NCBI GenBank assembly: GCA_045586925.1
Contig: JAZNBG010000014.1
Coordinates: forward strand, 62,001 to 126,000
Reading direction: 5' to 3'
Length of the DNA: 64,000 nucleotides
Origin: SIG440 sp045586925
GTDB lineage: Bacteria; Bacillota; Clostridia; Monoglobales; Monoglobaceae
The notes beneath the pieces were generated by a model. That model did no database searches, had not been told where the DNA came from, and worked only from the letters and a program-made list of their open reading frames with translations. A program made the position numbers and the translations under genes. Shown here piece after piece: positions 1-8,387 of this stretch; positions within the stretch are counted from its first letter, which is position 1, and the number at the start of each line of letters is the position of its first letter.

Positions 1-302
1 ATTATGTGGGTGACTCAATTCTTGGCTATAAGTCGCATCTTGGGGCAGGGGCTGTCACATCCAATGTTAAAAGTGATAAAACACTTGTTACAATCAAGAA
101 TGGCGATGAAAAAATCGAGACAGGTCTTAAAAAGTTTGGTGCAATGGTTGGCGATTTTACCGAGGTTGGCTGCAACAGCGTGCTTTGTCCCGGTACTGTA
201 ATCGGCAAAAATTGTACCGTTTATCCGCTTTCAAGGGTAAGGGGATATTTAAAAGAAAATTCTATATTCAAAAGTCAAGAGAATGTTGTAACTAAAATTT
301 AG
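1..302 (+). CDS. GlmU-like left-handed beta-helix protein, 3' end only
   Basis: The 5' part lies outside the window; the open frame runs from base 3 to a TAG stop. The visible 99 residues are hexapeptide-repeat sequence typical of a left-handed beta helix (GAGAVTSNV, GCNSVLCPGTVIG, GKNCTVYPLS), followed by a short tail. Clostridial proteins annotated as UDP-N-acetylglucosamine pyrophosphorylase-related end in this way, and the following nagB and glmM fit an amino-sugar pathway. The sequence shows the hexapeptide fold; its role in making UDP-GlcNAc is inferred from family and neighbours. The N-terminal nucleotidyltransferase domain, if present, cannot be seen here. It could also be a different acyltransferase with the same fold. 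Confidence 0.7.
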   Translation, partial: YVGDSILGYKSHLGAGAVTSNVKSDKTLVTIKNGDEKIETGLKKFGAMVGDFTEVGCNSVLCPGTVIGKNCTVYPLSRVRGYLKENSIFKSQENVVTKI

Positions 303-393
303 TTGCAATGTATAAAGCAAACAATTTCAGGATTATGGGACACTGAAGGTTTGTTTTTAAGACAGTTCCGAATCTCTTGCGGGATAACTGTTT

Positions 394-557
394 AGCGCCA
401 GACCGTGCAAACATTTTTGTACGGTGACGAGGTAAGAAGAAATTCGAAATTTTCGGCGGGTACTTCTTCGGCACCGGCCTGTGTCGTAAGAATGCATACA
501 AAAAGACAAAAGTGCATTTAAAGGGTAAGAACAAAAAATGGGTTATCTCCCGTTTTT
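394..557 (+). ncRNA. glmS-class self-cleaving ribozyme (GlcN6P-sensing) in the nagB leader
   Basis: The conserved blocks of the glmS ribozyme occur in the right order. TTTAGCGCCAGA contains the cleavage site, between A394 and G395. A P1 hairpin pairs 402-409 (ACCGTGCA) with 418-425 (TGTACGGT), with one G-U pair. GACGAGG follows at once, then TTCGAAATTTTCGGCGG. P3 pairs AAGAAG with CTTCTT. A distal hairpin has AATGCA/TGCATT arms, and the conserved AAAGGGTAA and AACAAA segments close the domain. In Bacillus the class uses glucosamine-6-phosphate as cofactor to cleave the mRNA 5' of the coding sequence, and the downstream piece is then degraded. Here the first downstream gene is nagB, with glmM behind it, not glmS. 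The 3' boundary is approximate. A 9-bp hairpin (AAAAATGGG/CCCGTTTTT) near the end may be part of P4 or a weak terminator. Confidence 0.9.
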
Positions 558-577
558 GAAATTTAAGGAGTGTAGAT

Positions 578-1288
578 ATGAATTTTATTACAGTAAACAA
601 TTATGACGAATTAAGCAAAAAGGCAGCAAACATCATAGCAGCACAGGTTATTTCAAAGCCCTGCTCTGTTCTTGGTCTTGCTACGGGTTCAACACCGCTT
701 GGCACTTATGAAAAGCTTGCAGAGTATAACAAGGCAGGCGATGTTGATTTTTCTCAGGTAACATCTGTAAACTTAGATGAATACCAGGGATTAAATGGTG
801 ACAACGACCAAAGCTACAGATATTTTATGGACAATAATCTGTTTAATAAAATCAATATCGACAAGGCAAAGACCTTTGTTCCTGACGGCTGTGCGGCTGA
901 CCTTGCAAAAGAGGGTCAGCGTTATGACGAGCTTATTAAATCTTTAGGCGGCATAGATTTGCAGCTTTTGGGTATTGGTTTAGATGGACATATCGGATTC
1001 AACGAACCCGATGATATATTTGTCGGCGAAACTCACGAGGTTGCTCTTGATGAGTCTACAATCGAGGCAAATGCCCGCTTTTTTGCATCAAAGGATGATG
1101 TTCCTAAAAAAGCAATTACTATGGGTATGATGTCAATTATGCAGGCAAAAAAGATTCTGCTTATAGCAAACGGAAAGAACAAAAAAGATATTGTTGAAAA
1201 GTCATTTAATGGTCCCATCACTCCACACGTTCCGGCGTCAATTCTTCAGTTGCATCCCGATGTAACTGTTATTTTCAGTGAGAATTAA
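578..1288 (+). CDS. nagB: Glucosamine-6-phosphate deaminase/isomerase
   Basis: NagB interconverts glucosamine-6-phosphate and fructose-6-phosphate plus ammonia in the cytoplasm. At 236 residues it has the short Gram-positive length. Diagnostic motifs are LGLATGSTPLGTY (phosphate loop), NLDEYQGL (catalytic Asp region) and LGIGLDGHIGFNEP (His/Glu of the active site). The ATG is preceded by AAGGAG at good spacing. The usual role is catabolic, but the leader is a glmS-type ribozyme and glmM follows by 45 bp. NagB is therefore probably made when GlcN6P is scarce, which suits the reverse, aminating reaction. That direction is inference. Enzyme identity is secure. Confidence 0.95.
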   Translation: MNFITVNNYDELSKKAANIIAAQVISKPCSVLGLATGSTPLGTYEKLAEYNKAGDVDFSQVTSVNLDEYQGLNGDNDQSYRYFMDNNLFNKINIDKAKTFVPDGCAADLAKEGQRYDELIKSLGGIDLQLLGIGLDGHIGFNEPDDIFVGETHEVALDESTIEANARFFASKDDVPKKAITMGMMSIMQAKKILLIANGKNKKDIVEKSFNGPITPHVPASILQLHPDVTVIFSEN

Positions 1289-1333
1289 TATAGACAACGG
1301 AATGTTAAATATTAATTTGAGAGGATTTTTATA

Positions 1334-2680
1334 ATGGGAAAATATTTTGGTACAGACGGCTTTCGAGGTGAGGCTAATATCAACCTGACGGTTGAACACG
1401 CATTTAAAATCGGCAGATACCTTGGCTGGCATTACGGCAAGGAGCACAAGTGCAATGTGGTTATAGGAAAAGACACCAGACGTTCAAGCTATATGTTTGA
1501 ATATGCTCTTGCGGCAGGACTTACCGCCAGCGGTGCTGATGCTTATCTTCTGCACGTTACAACCACGCCTTCGGTGTCATACGTGGTACGCACCGAGGAT
1601 TTTGACTGCGGTATAATGATTTCTGCAAGCCACAACCCTTATTACGACAATGGAATTAAGCTGATTAACAGCAAGGGCGAAAAGATGTCAGAATCAATTA
1701 TTGCTGATATCGAGGCGTACATTGACGGTGTTATCGGCGAGCTGCCTCTTGCCACAGGCGAAAACATAGGACGGACAATTGACTATGTTGCAGGCAGAAA
1801 CCGCTATACAGGTTATATTATTTCGCTTGCACGGAATTCCTATAAAGGAATTAAGGTGGGTATAGACTGTTCAAACGGCAGTACATGGATGCTTGCTAAA
1901 AACATATTTGATACCCTTGGTGCAGAAACTTATGTTGTGGGAAATCAGCCCAACGGATTTAACATAAACCAGGAATGTGGCTCCACACATATGAAAGGTC
2001 TTTGCAAGCTTGTAAAGGATAATAACCTTGATATCGGCTTTGCCTTTGACGGCGATGCTGACCGATGCCTTGCAGTTGACGAACATGGAAATGTTCTGAC
2101 AGGCGATAATATTTTGTATTTCTGCGGCAAGTATATGAAGGAAAAGGGACAGCTTAACAACAACACAGTTGCCACAACAGTTATGTCAAACTTTGGTCTT
2201 TATAAGGCGTTTGACGAGATTGGCATTGATTATGTCAAGACCGATGTGGGTGACAAATATGTTTATGAGGCAATGCTGGCAAACGATTATTGTCTTGGCG
2301 GCGAAGAATCGGGACACATTATCTTTTCAAAATTTGCCTCAACGGGTGACGGTCTTATTACGGCACTTAAGATAATGGAGGTTCTGATTGAAAGCAAGCT
2401 TCCTGCATCAAAGCTCAGCGACGGCTTTGAAAGATTTCCGCAGCTTCTTGTCAATGTTCGTGTTACCGACAAGGACGCACCACTTAATGACCCTGATGTC
2501 AAGGCGGCGGTTGCTGAGGTCGAAAAGGACCTTGGTGATGAAGGCAGAATTTTGTTCCGCAAAAGCGGTACCGAGCCTCTTATCCGCGTAATGGTAGAGG
2601 CAAAGGGCGAGACTATTTGCGAAACAATGGCAAATAGGGTTGTTGATGTGATGAAAGAAAAGGGCTATGCTCTTAATTAA
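1334..2680 (+). CDS. glmM: Phosphoglucosamine mutase (phosphohexomutase family)
   Basis: This 448-residue alpha-D-phosphohexomutase should convert GlcN6P to GlcN1P on the way to UDP-GlcNAc. It begins GKYFGTDGFRGEAN, as GlmM does, carries the phosphoserine loop ISASHNPYYDNG (catalytic Ser about residue 99), the metal loop DGDADRC, the sugar loop GGEESGHI and the C-terminal phosphate loop RKSGTEPLIRV. The GTDGFRG start and the length favour GlmM over phosphomannomutase/phosphoglucomutase paralogues. It lies behind nagB in one transcription unit and would share control by the upstream ribozyme. The RBS is GAGAGGA. An intrinsic terminator follows directly. Confidence 0.93.
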   Translation: MGKYFGTDGFRGEANINLTVEHAFKIGRYLGWHYGKEHKCNVVIGKDTRRSSYMFEYALAAGLTASGADAYLLHVTTTPSVSYVVRTEDFDCGIMISASHNPYYDNGIKLINSKGEKMSESIIADIEAYIDGVIGELPLATGENIGRTIDYVAGRNRYTGYIISLARNSYKGIKVGIDCSNGSTWMLAKNIFDTLGAETYVVGNQPNGFNINQECGSTHMKGLCKLVKDNNLDIGFAFDGDADRCLAVDEHGNVLTGDNILYFCGKYMKEKGQLNNNTVATTVMSNFGLYKAFDEIGIDYVKTDVGDKYVYEAMLANDYCLGGEESGHIIFSKFASTGDGLITALKIMEVLIESKLPASKLSDGFERFPQLLVNVRVTDKDAPLNDPDVKAAVAEVEKDLGDEGRILFRKSGTEPLIRVMVEAKGETICETMANRVVDVMKEKGYALN

Positions 2681-2689
2681 AAATGTTCA

Positions 2690-2725
2690 GGCGGTTTTTG
2701 GTGTTATCAAAAACCGCCCTTTTGT
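2690..2725 (+). terminator. Intrinsic terminator after glmM
   Basis: A GC-rich inverted repeat (GGCGGTTTTTG ... CAAAAACCGCC) is followed by a T-rich tract. It ends the amino-sugar operon just after the glmM stop. Confidence 0.9.
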
Positions 2726-2736
2726 TTTATATATGA

Positions 2737-2764
2737 TTGATTTTTGTACGTTTTATGATATAAT
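2737..2764 (+). promoter_or_regulatory. Sigma-A-like promoter for the aldo/keto reductase-hflX unit
   Basis: TTGATT and a perfect TATAAT are separated by 16 bp, about 35 bp ahead of the start codon. It lies just after the preceding terminator, so transcription probably starts anew here. Confidence 0.6.
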
Positions 2765-2797
2765 ATAAATACTTTCAAATATAGATTGGAGATATAT

Positions 2798-3736
2798 ATG
2801 AGATATTCGGATATTTTTGGCAAAAAAAGTTCACGAATACTTTTGGGTACGGCATATTTTGGTGACGGAATAAGCGAGAATGATGCCTTTTTGATGATGG
2901 ACAAATTCAGTGAAATGGGTGGATGCCATATCGACACCGCAAGGCTTTATGCGGACGGCAGAGCCGAGGAAATAGTGGGTCGCTGGATGCACGACAGAAA
3001 GCCCGATGATATGCTTGTTTCTACCAAGGGTGGATACTATGATATGGATGCAAATGAACGCCCCAGACTTTTAAAGTCTGACATAATTGAAGACCTTGAA
3101 AAAAGCCTGACTGCTCTTAAAACTGATGTAATTGATTTTTATTGGCTGCATCGTGATGATGAGAATATCCCCGCAGGCGAAATTATCGAAATGGTAAATG
3201 AAATTGCTAAATCGGGTAAAATAAAAAAGTTTGGTGCATCCAACTGGACCTCTCGAAGAATTGCAGAGGCAAACCAATATGCAAATGAACACGGACTTGT
3301 AGGCTTTTCGGCAAGTCAGATAAGATTTAACCCTGCATACTGCCTCGGCGAACGTGGCGGGCTTGTAGGAATGGATGAAAGCGAGTTTGAATTTTACAAA
3401 TCAAACAATATGCCCGTTGCGGCATATTCTTCTCAGGCAAAGGGCTTTTTCTCCAAGATGGCAGAGCAAGGCGAGAGTGCGCTTTCCGAAAAGGCTAAAA
3501 AGAGATATCTGTGCGACGAAAATGTAAATCGTCTTGAGGTTATAAAAGAGCTTTCGCAAAAGTATAATTGCAGTGTTGCGGCACTCATTTGCGGAGCATT
3601 TTGCTCGTTTGTAGCACCTGAGGTGTTTCCTATCATTGGCGGCAGCCGACTTTCGCAGATAGTGGATTCGCTGAATGGTGCTGATGTAGTTTTGACAAAA
3701 GACGAGCTTGTGCGGATATTTAAATTTAATATTTAA
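2798..3736 (+). CDS. Aldo/keto reductase family protein
   Basis: A 312-residue NAD(P)H-dependent oxidoreductase of the aldo/keto reductase TIM-barrel family. The catalytic elements are visible: HIDTARLYADG (Asp and Tyr), VSTKGG (Lys), DFYWLHRDD (His), and GASNW on the cofactor side. The late segment VFPIIGGSRLSQI matches the usual cofactor-binding end. A TTG 12 bp upstream is in frame, but GGAGA sits 6 bases before the ATG, so the ATG was chosen. The substrate cannot be told. hflX follows after 23 bp and is probably co-transcribed, without an obvious functional link. Confidence 0.88.
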   Translation: MRYSDIFGKKSSRILLGTAYFGDGISENDAFLMMDKFSEMGGCHIDTARLYADGRAEEIVGRWMHDRKPDDMLVSTKGGYYDMDANERPRLLKSDIIEDLEKSLTALKTDVIDFYWLHRDDENIPAGEIIEMVNEIAKSGKIKKFGASNWTSRRIAEANQYANEHGLVGFSASQIRFNPAYCLGERGGLVGMDESEFEFYKSNNMPVAAYSSQAKGFFSKMAEQGESALSEKAKKRYLCDENVNRLEVIKELSQKYNCSVAALICGAFCSFVAPEVFPIIGGSRLSQIVDSLNGADVVLTKDELVRIFKFNI

Positions 3737-3759
3737 AGCTGATAACTGGAGATAACTTT

Positions 3760-5004
3760 ATGATAAATACAACAGAAACAGAAACAAGACCCCGTGCCGT
3801 GTTATGTGCGGTTGATACGGGCGAGTTTGATATGGAATATTCAATGAACGAGCTTGAAAATCTGGCAGATACCGCAGGTGCAGATACGGTGGCGCATTTT
3901 GTGCAAAAGACACCAAGGTTTGAGGCGGCAACCTGTATCGGCACGGGTAAGCTTGCCGAGCTTGCTGAATTTTGCGAAAACAACGAGATTGATATGGTGA
4001 TTTTCAATCACGAGCTTACGGCATCACAGATGCGTAATATCGAGGCGGCAACAAATGTTGATGTAATAGATCGAACAACCCTTATTCTTGATATTTTTGC
4101 ACAGCGTGCAAGGACGGCAGAGGGTAGACTTCAGGTAGAACTTGCCCAGCTTAAATACCGTCTGCCAAGACTTGCGGGTATGGGCAGAGTGCTGTCACGT
4201 CAGGGCGGCGGTATCGGCTCCCGTGGTCCCGGTGAGGCAAAGCTTGAAACTGATAAAAGATATATACGTGGCCGTATTCAAAAGCTTGAAGGTCAGCTTA
4301 AAGAACTGACAAAGCGCCGTGAATATGCCCACGCAAGACGCCGCAAGGACGGTGTGATAACTGTTGCCATTGTGGGTTATACCAATGTAGGAAAGTCAAC
4401 ACTCCTTAATGCGTTGACCGAGGCAGGAGTTTTGGCAGAAAATATGCTTTTTGCAACTCTTGACCCAACGTCAAGAGCGTTGGAGCTTCCTGACGGACGA
4501 GAAGTTATGCTTATTGACACGGTTGGATTAATCAGCCGACTTCCCCATAATCTTGTGGAGGCATTTAAATCCACCCTGGAGGAGGCGGTAAACGCCGATT
4601 TGATTTTAAATGTGTGTGATGTCTCGTCGAATCTGGTGGAGGAGCAGATAAGAATAACAAAGGATTTGATTGCCGAGCTTGGTGGCGAGGCAATTCCTAT
4701 GATAACCGTTGCCAATAAGTGTGATGTGTTGGGTGAAGAAACTGTTGTAATGGGTGAAAAGTCGGTATTCATATCGGCAAAGACGGGCTACGGATTTGAC
4801 AAGCTTCTTAAAATGATTGCCGAAAACTTAAAACCTACGATAAGGCGGCTGAGTCTTTTTGTTCCGTATAGCGATGCCGGTGTCCTGAACCTGATACGCC
4901 AAAAGGGTAAGGTTTTTGAGGAAAGCTACGAGGCAGAGGGCATAAAGGCTGATGTGCTGGCTGATATAACTGTTATTGATAGGATAAGTGAATATATAGT
5001 TTGA
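3760..5004 (+). CDS. hflX: Ribosome-associated GTPase HflX
   Basis: HflX binds the 50S subunit and splits stalled or hibernating ribosomes under stress. The 414-residue protein has the HflX N-terminal domain, the glycine-rich signature GGGIGSRGPGEAKLE, a coiled-coil stretch of basic residues (about 165-195), and a GTPase domain with G1 GYTNVGKS (206-213), G3 DTVGLI and G4 NKCD. A short C-terminal domain ends the protein. The length is normal for the family. The start ATG follows GGAGATAAC. It shares a unit with the upstream reductase and ends at a strong hairpin terminator. Confidence 0.95.
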   Translation: MINTTETETRPRAVLCAVDTGEFDMEYSMNELENLADTAGADTVAHFVQKTPRFEAATCIGTGKLAELAEFCENNEIDMVIFNHELTASQMRNIEAATNVDVIDRTTLILDIFAQRARTAEGRLQVELAQLKYRLPRLAGMGRVLSRQGGGIGSRGPGEAKLETDKRYIRGRIQKLEGQLKELTKRREYAHARRRKDGVITVAIVGYTNVGKSTLLNALTEAGVLAENMLFATLDPTSRALELPDGREVMLIDTVGLISRLPHNLVEAFKSTLEEAVNADLILNVCDVSSNLVEEQIRITKDLIAELGGEAIPMITVANKCDVLGEETVVMGEKSVFISAKTGYGFDKLLKMIAENLKPTIRRLSLFVPYSDAGVLNLIRQKGKVFEESYEAEGIKADVLADITVIDRISEYIV

Positions 5005-5037
5005 GGATGTAATTTTTACATCCTCTTTTATTTTTTA
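5003..5037 (+). terminator. Intrinsic terminator after hflX
   Basis: A perfect 10-bp stem (GAGGATGTAA / TTACATCCTC) with a 3-base loop is followed by a T-rich run. It overlaps the hflX stop codon. Confidence 0.92.
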
Positions 5038-5109
5038 GAAATTATGTTCTAGCGGTGGACAAAGTGTCATATAGATAGAGTAAACTTTTGAAAATAAGGA
5101 GACAGAAAA

Positions 5110-6048
5110 ATGAACACAAGATACACCGAGATACAAAAGATTATGCCCGCACATTTTAAGGAAATGCTTGAAAAAACTGTTCAGGCGGTGGGGGATACCT
5201 TGCTTGAAATCCGTGTACGCTGCGGAAAGCCCCTGATTGCCGAAACCTCAAACGGCAGCTTTGTTATAACCCCTGACGGCAGCCCTACCCCCGCAACAGG
5301 AGGGGCGTATATAGTCGGCGAAAGGGATTTAAAGCTTATCTTTCAGGCTGTTTGCGAAAACTCGGTTTATGCCTTTATGGACGAGATAAAGCAGGGCTTT
5401 ATTACCATCAAGGGCGGTCACCGTATCGGCTTTACAGGACGTGCAGTTTTAAAGGGCGACAAAGTTGAGAATTTCCGTGAAATAAGCTCCTTAAATATTC
5501 GGATAGCCCGTGAGGTAATTGGCGCGGCAAATTACATAATTAATGATGTGCTAAAGCCTGACGGTGCAGTCAGCACACTTATAGTTTCGCCGCCTATGGG
5601 AGGAAAAACAACGGTTTTGCGTGATTTGACAAGACAAATTTCAGACAAGGGGATTAAAACGGCACTAATTGACGAACGTGGCGAGATGGCATCCCTTTCA
5701 AGAGGTGTTCCGCAATGCGATGTGGGGGTGCAGACCGATGTAATCGAAAATGCCCCAAAGGCAGATTCTGTTGTAATGATGCTCAGGACTATGTCACCAC
5801 AGCTTATTGTTACCGATGAAATTGCAACAGCAAAGGATACCGAGGCTTTAATGCAGGCATTTGGTACGGGGGTTTCGGTTATTGCAAGCGCTCACGGGGC
5901 ATCCTTTGAAGAGGTTATGCAAAGAGAATGTCTAAAGCCTCTTTTTGGAGGAATCGGGTTTAAGCAGGTAATAGTTTTGCAAAAGGAAGGCTCGGGGCTT
6001 AATACACGGGTATACGGCAAAGCTGTCGGGATTGATGAGAAATGTTAA
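5110..6048 (+). CDS. spoIIIAA: Stage III sporulation protein AA, secretion-type ATPase
   Basis: First gene of the spoIIIA operon. It encodes the ATPase of the channel (feeding tube) that the mother cell builds toward the forespore with SpoIIQ. The 312-residue protein has Walker A PPMGGKTT (161-168) and the IDERGEMA signature after it, as in type II/IV secretion ATPases. GHRIGFTG in the N-terminal part is typical. The ATG follows AAGGAGAC. The stop overlaps the next start. The operon is expected to use mother-cell sigma-E. CATATAGAT at about 5068 resembles a sigma-E -10 element, but I found no convincing -35 partner. Confidence 0.96.
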   Translation: MNTRYTEIQKIMPAHFKEMLEKTVQAVGDTLLEIRVRCGKPLIAETSNGSFVITPDGSPTPATGGAYIVGERDLKLIFQAVCENSVYAFMDEIKQGFITIKGGHRIGFTGRAVLKGDKVENFREISSLNIRIAREVIGAANYIINDVLKPDGAVSTLIVSPPMGGKTTVLRDLTRQISDKGIKTALIDERGEMASLSRGVPQCDVGVQTDVIENAPKADSVVMMLRTMSPQLIVTDEIATAKDTEALMQAFGTGVSVIASAHGASFEEVMQRECLKPLFGGIGFKQVIVLQKEGSGLNTRVYGKAVGIDEKC

Positions 6049-6560
6049 GGCTTGTTGTCGGAGGGATAATTATTATCGGATGCGGATATCTTGGTCTGCT
6101 GTTTGCCGATACATTTAAAAGGCGTGTTGCTCAGCTTGAAGAACTTCAGAATATCCTTTCGGGGTTGGAGTTTGACATTGGATTTATGAATTTGCCCCTG
6201 AGCGAAGCGCTTATGCGGTGCGGCGATAGGGCAAAGGATGGAATACGGGATGTGATGATGTATGTCTGCGACAGACTTTCAGAGGACAGAACCTGCGATA
6301 TGCAATTACTTTGGAAAAGAGCATTGGATAGATTTGGTCAGGAGCTGTGCCTGACAGCAGAGGATAAAAAAATTCTGATAGATTTTTCAAAAGCTCTTGG
6401 CAGCGGCGACTGTGAATGTGAGATAAACAACATAAAAATGGCATCGGCACGACTTGCAGTTGCAGAGTTTGACGCACGTGAGCTTGCAAAGAAAAACGTA
6501 AAAATGTATCGTGGTCTTGGACTGCTTGCAGGGATTTTTATAGTTATAGTTTTAATCTGA
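6042..6560 (+). CDS. spoIIIAB: Stage III sporulation protein AB
   Basis: A 172-residue protein with an N-terminal membrane helix (VVGGIIIIGCGYLGLLFA), a helical central domain and a C-terminal membrane helix (GLLAGIFIVIVLI). This is the SpoIIIAB/GspF-like arrangement expected of the inner-membrane partner of the SpoIIIAA ATPase. Its ATG lies inside the end of spoIIIAA (7-bp overlap), which suggests translational coupling. Order and size match Bacillus and Clostridium operons. Confidence 0.93.
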   Translation: MLRLVVGGIIIIGCGYLGLLFADTFKRRVAQLEELQNILSGLEFDIGFMNLPLSEALMRCGDRAKDGIRDVMMYVCDRLSEDRTCDMQLLWKRALDRFGQELCLTAEDKKILIDFSKALGSGDCECEINNIKMASARLAVAEFDARELAKKNVKMYRGLGLLAGIFIVIVLI

Positions 6561-6594
6561 TGGAATAAATGGTTACCAATGAGGAGGTATATTT

Positions 6595-6792
6595 GTGGAC
6601 GGCGTTGATTTGATATTCAAGGTTGCGGCAATCGGAATACTTGTGGCGGTGCTAAATCAACTGCTTGTGCGAAGCGGCAGAGAAGACCAGGCAATGATGA
6701 CCACGCTTGCCGGACTTGTGGTAGTGCTTTTTATGGTGATTGAAAAAATAAGCCTGCTGTTTGATACAATTAAATCGGTGTTTGATTTGTAG
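6595..6792 (+). CDS. spoIIIAC: Stage III sporulation protein AC
   Basis: A 65-residue integral membrane protein with two helices (VAAIGILVAVLNQLLV and LAGLVVVLFMVIEKI) joined by SGREDQAMM, the typical SpoIIIAC pattern. It starts with GTG behind a strong GAGGAGGT at 6 to 7 bases. SpoIIIAC and SpoIIIAD are related small membrane proteins of the mother-cell side of the channel. The exact task of each is not established. Confidence 0.94.
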   Translation: MDGVDLIFKVAAIGILVAVLNQLLVRSGREDQAMMTTLAGLVVVLFMVIEKISLLFDTIKSVFDL

Positions 6793-6812
6793 CGGATAAA
6801 GCAGGTGACGAT

Positions 6813-7205
6813 ATGGATATATTCAAAATTGTGGGAATAGGTCTTTCGGCAGCCGCTCTTGCAGCATTTGTTAAAAACTGGCGGGGCGAGATTGCAATTC
6901 AGATTTCACTTGTGGCTGCTGCAATTATGTTTTTTATGGCGGTTCCATACCTTAAAGCTTTGCTTGAGATGTTCAGGGATATTTCAAACCGAATAGGGCT
7001 TGATGTCAAGTACATAAGTCTGGTTTTAAAGGTTATCGGGATTGCCTATGTTGCCCAGTTCGGGGCAGAGCTGTGTCGTGATTCCGGCGAGAGTGCTCTT
7101 GCTTCTAAAATTGAGTTCGGCGGCAAGGTTATGATTGTTACCCTTTCAATGCCGGTACTATACAGCTTTTTAGAGATAATCGAAACCGTAATCAGATTTG
7201 GGTAG
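6813..7205 (+). CDS. spoIIIAD: Stage III sporulation protein AD
   Basis: A 130-residue membrane protein with about four hydrophobic segments and the family motif KVIGIAYVAQFGAELCRDSGE. It resembles a doubled SpoIIIAC. It starts with ATG after CAGGTGACG and lies between spoIIIAC and spoIIIAE with very short spacers, in the same order as other endospore formers. Confidence 0.94.
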   Translation: MDIFKIVGIGLSAAALAAFVKNWRGEIAIQISLVAAAIMFFMAVPYLKALLEMFRDISNRIGLDVKYISLVLKVIGIAYVAQFGAELCRDSGESALASKIEFGGKVMIVTLSMPVLYSFLEIIETVIRFG

Positions 7206-7213
7206 GGATACAA

Positions 7214-8380
7214 ATGATGAAAAAACTTATAGTATTTATGATGTTTTTGGTGTGCATCTGTCAATCGGTATTTGCCGAGGATTCTGATTTTGAAATAATT
7301 GACGAGTATGCAAAAATATATGGAGGTGAAATTCAGGAGGGCACCAAAGAATTAAAGGATGTTGACTTTGAAAAGCTTATTCCGGGTTTCAATGTTGACG
7401 AGATTGTATCGGGACTTGCAAAGGGAGAAAATATTTTTTCTGTGCAGGGAATTGTAAACAAAGGCATCAGCCTTCTTGCAGGCGAAATACGTGAAACCCT
7501 TAAAATTCTTGTTTTCATTCTTGCAATAGGTCTGCTTTGCACATACCTTACCAATATTCAAAACAGTTTTGGCAAAAAAGAGGTGTCGGATGCTGCGTTC
7601 TTTGTATGTTATATGGTGGTTGTGGGAATTGCGGCGGCGTCCTTTTTTCAGGTGGTAGGCTGTGGGAAAAATCTTATTTCAAACCTTTCGCTGTTTATGA
7701 GGACAATGGCACCCGTGGCGTTGGTTACCCTTACGGCAAGCGGGGCGGTGATATCTGCGGCAAGCTTTGAACTGATACTTATGGGTGTGATTGAACTTGC
7801 CGAATGGATGCTTGAAAACCTTTTTGTGCCGCTTATACTCATTACTGCGGCACTGGGTATGGTAAACAACCTTTCACAAAACCTGAATGCCGAAAAGCTG
7901 GTACAGTTTATGAATAAAACTACAAAATGGGGTATTGGCATTGTTATGACGGTGTTTGTGGGGGTTATGGGCCTTCAGGGGATTGTATCGGGAAGTGCCG
8001 ACGGTCTTACAGTTAAGGTGACAAAGTTTGCGGCAGGAAACCTTATTCCTCTTGTTGGCGGAGCACTTTCCGAAACGGTTGAAACGGTTATGAACTGCAG
8101 TGTGGTAATAAAGAATGCAGTAGGTGTTACCGGAATAATTGTTGTGGTATTGATTGTTGCCGTACCTGTGATAAAGGTGGCGGCGTGCCTTATTATGTTC
8201 AGACTGTGTGCGGCACTTCTGCAGCCGGTTTGTGACAAAAGAATAGTAAAGTGCATATCCGAACTGGCAGATTCAATGTCATCGGTTTTTGGAATGATGA
8301 TGGTGGTGTCGGTAATGTTTATAATAATGCTGACAATCATCATTAACGTTGGCAGCTCGGCGGCACTTTTAGGAAGGTGA
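7214..8380 (+). CDS. spoIIIAE: Stage III sporulation protein AE
   Basis: A 388-residue polytopic membrane protein. An N-terminal signal-like helix (KLIVFMMFLVCICQSVFA) precedes a short acidic external region and about seven to eight membrane helices. The family segment MRTMAPVALVTLTASG is clear. It is the largest membrane subunit of the SpoIIIA complex. The ATG lies 8 bases after the spoIIIAD stop, behind GGTAGGGA. Confidence 0.94.
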   Translation: MMKKLIVFMMFLVCICQSVFAEDSDFEIIDEYAKIYGGEIQEGTKELKDVDFEKLIPGFNVDEIVSGLAKGENIFSVQGIVNKGISLLAGEIRETLKILVFILAIGLLCTYLTNIQNSFGKKEVSDAAFFVCYMVVVGIAAASFFQVVGCGKNLISNLSLFMRTMAPVALVTLTASGAVISAASFELILMGVIELAEWMLENLFVPLILITAALGMVNNLSQNLNAEKLVQFMNKTTKWGIGIVMTVFVGVMGLQGIVSGSADGLTVKVTKFAAGNLIPLVGGALSETVETVMNCSVVIKNAVGVTGIIVVVLIVAVPVIKVAACLIMFRLCAALLQPVCDKRIVKCISELADSMSSVFGMMMVVSVMFIIMLTIIINVGSSAALLGR

Positions 8381-8387
8381 TTGTGAT

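Noticed and set aside
292..600. Minus-strand reading frame of 102 codons over the nagB leader
   Set aside because: It lies across the ribozyme and has no RBS or family resemblance; the conserved RNA blocks on the plus strand explain the region.
5041..5080. Sigma-E promoter for the spoIIIA operon
   Set aside because: CATATAGAT could be a -10 element, but the expected -35 sequence is not at the right spacing; too weak to list as a feature.
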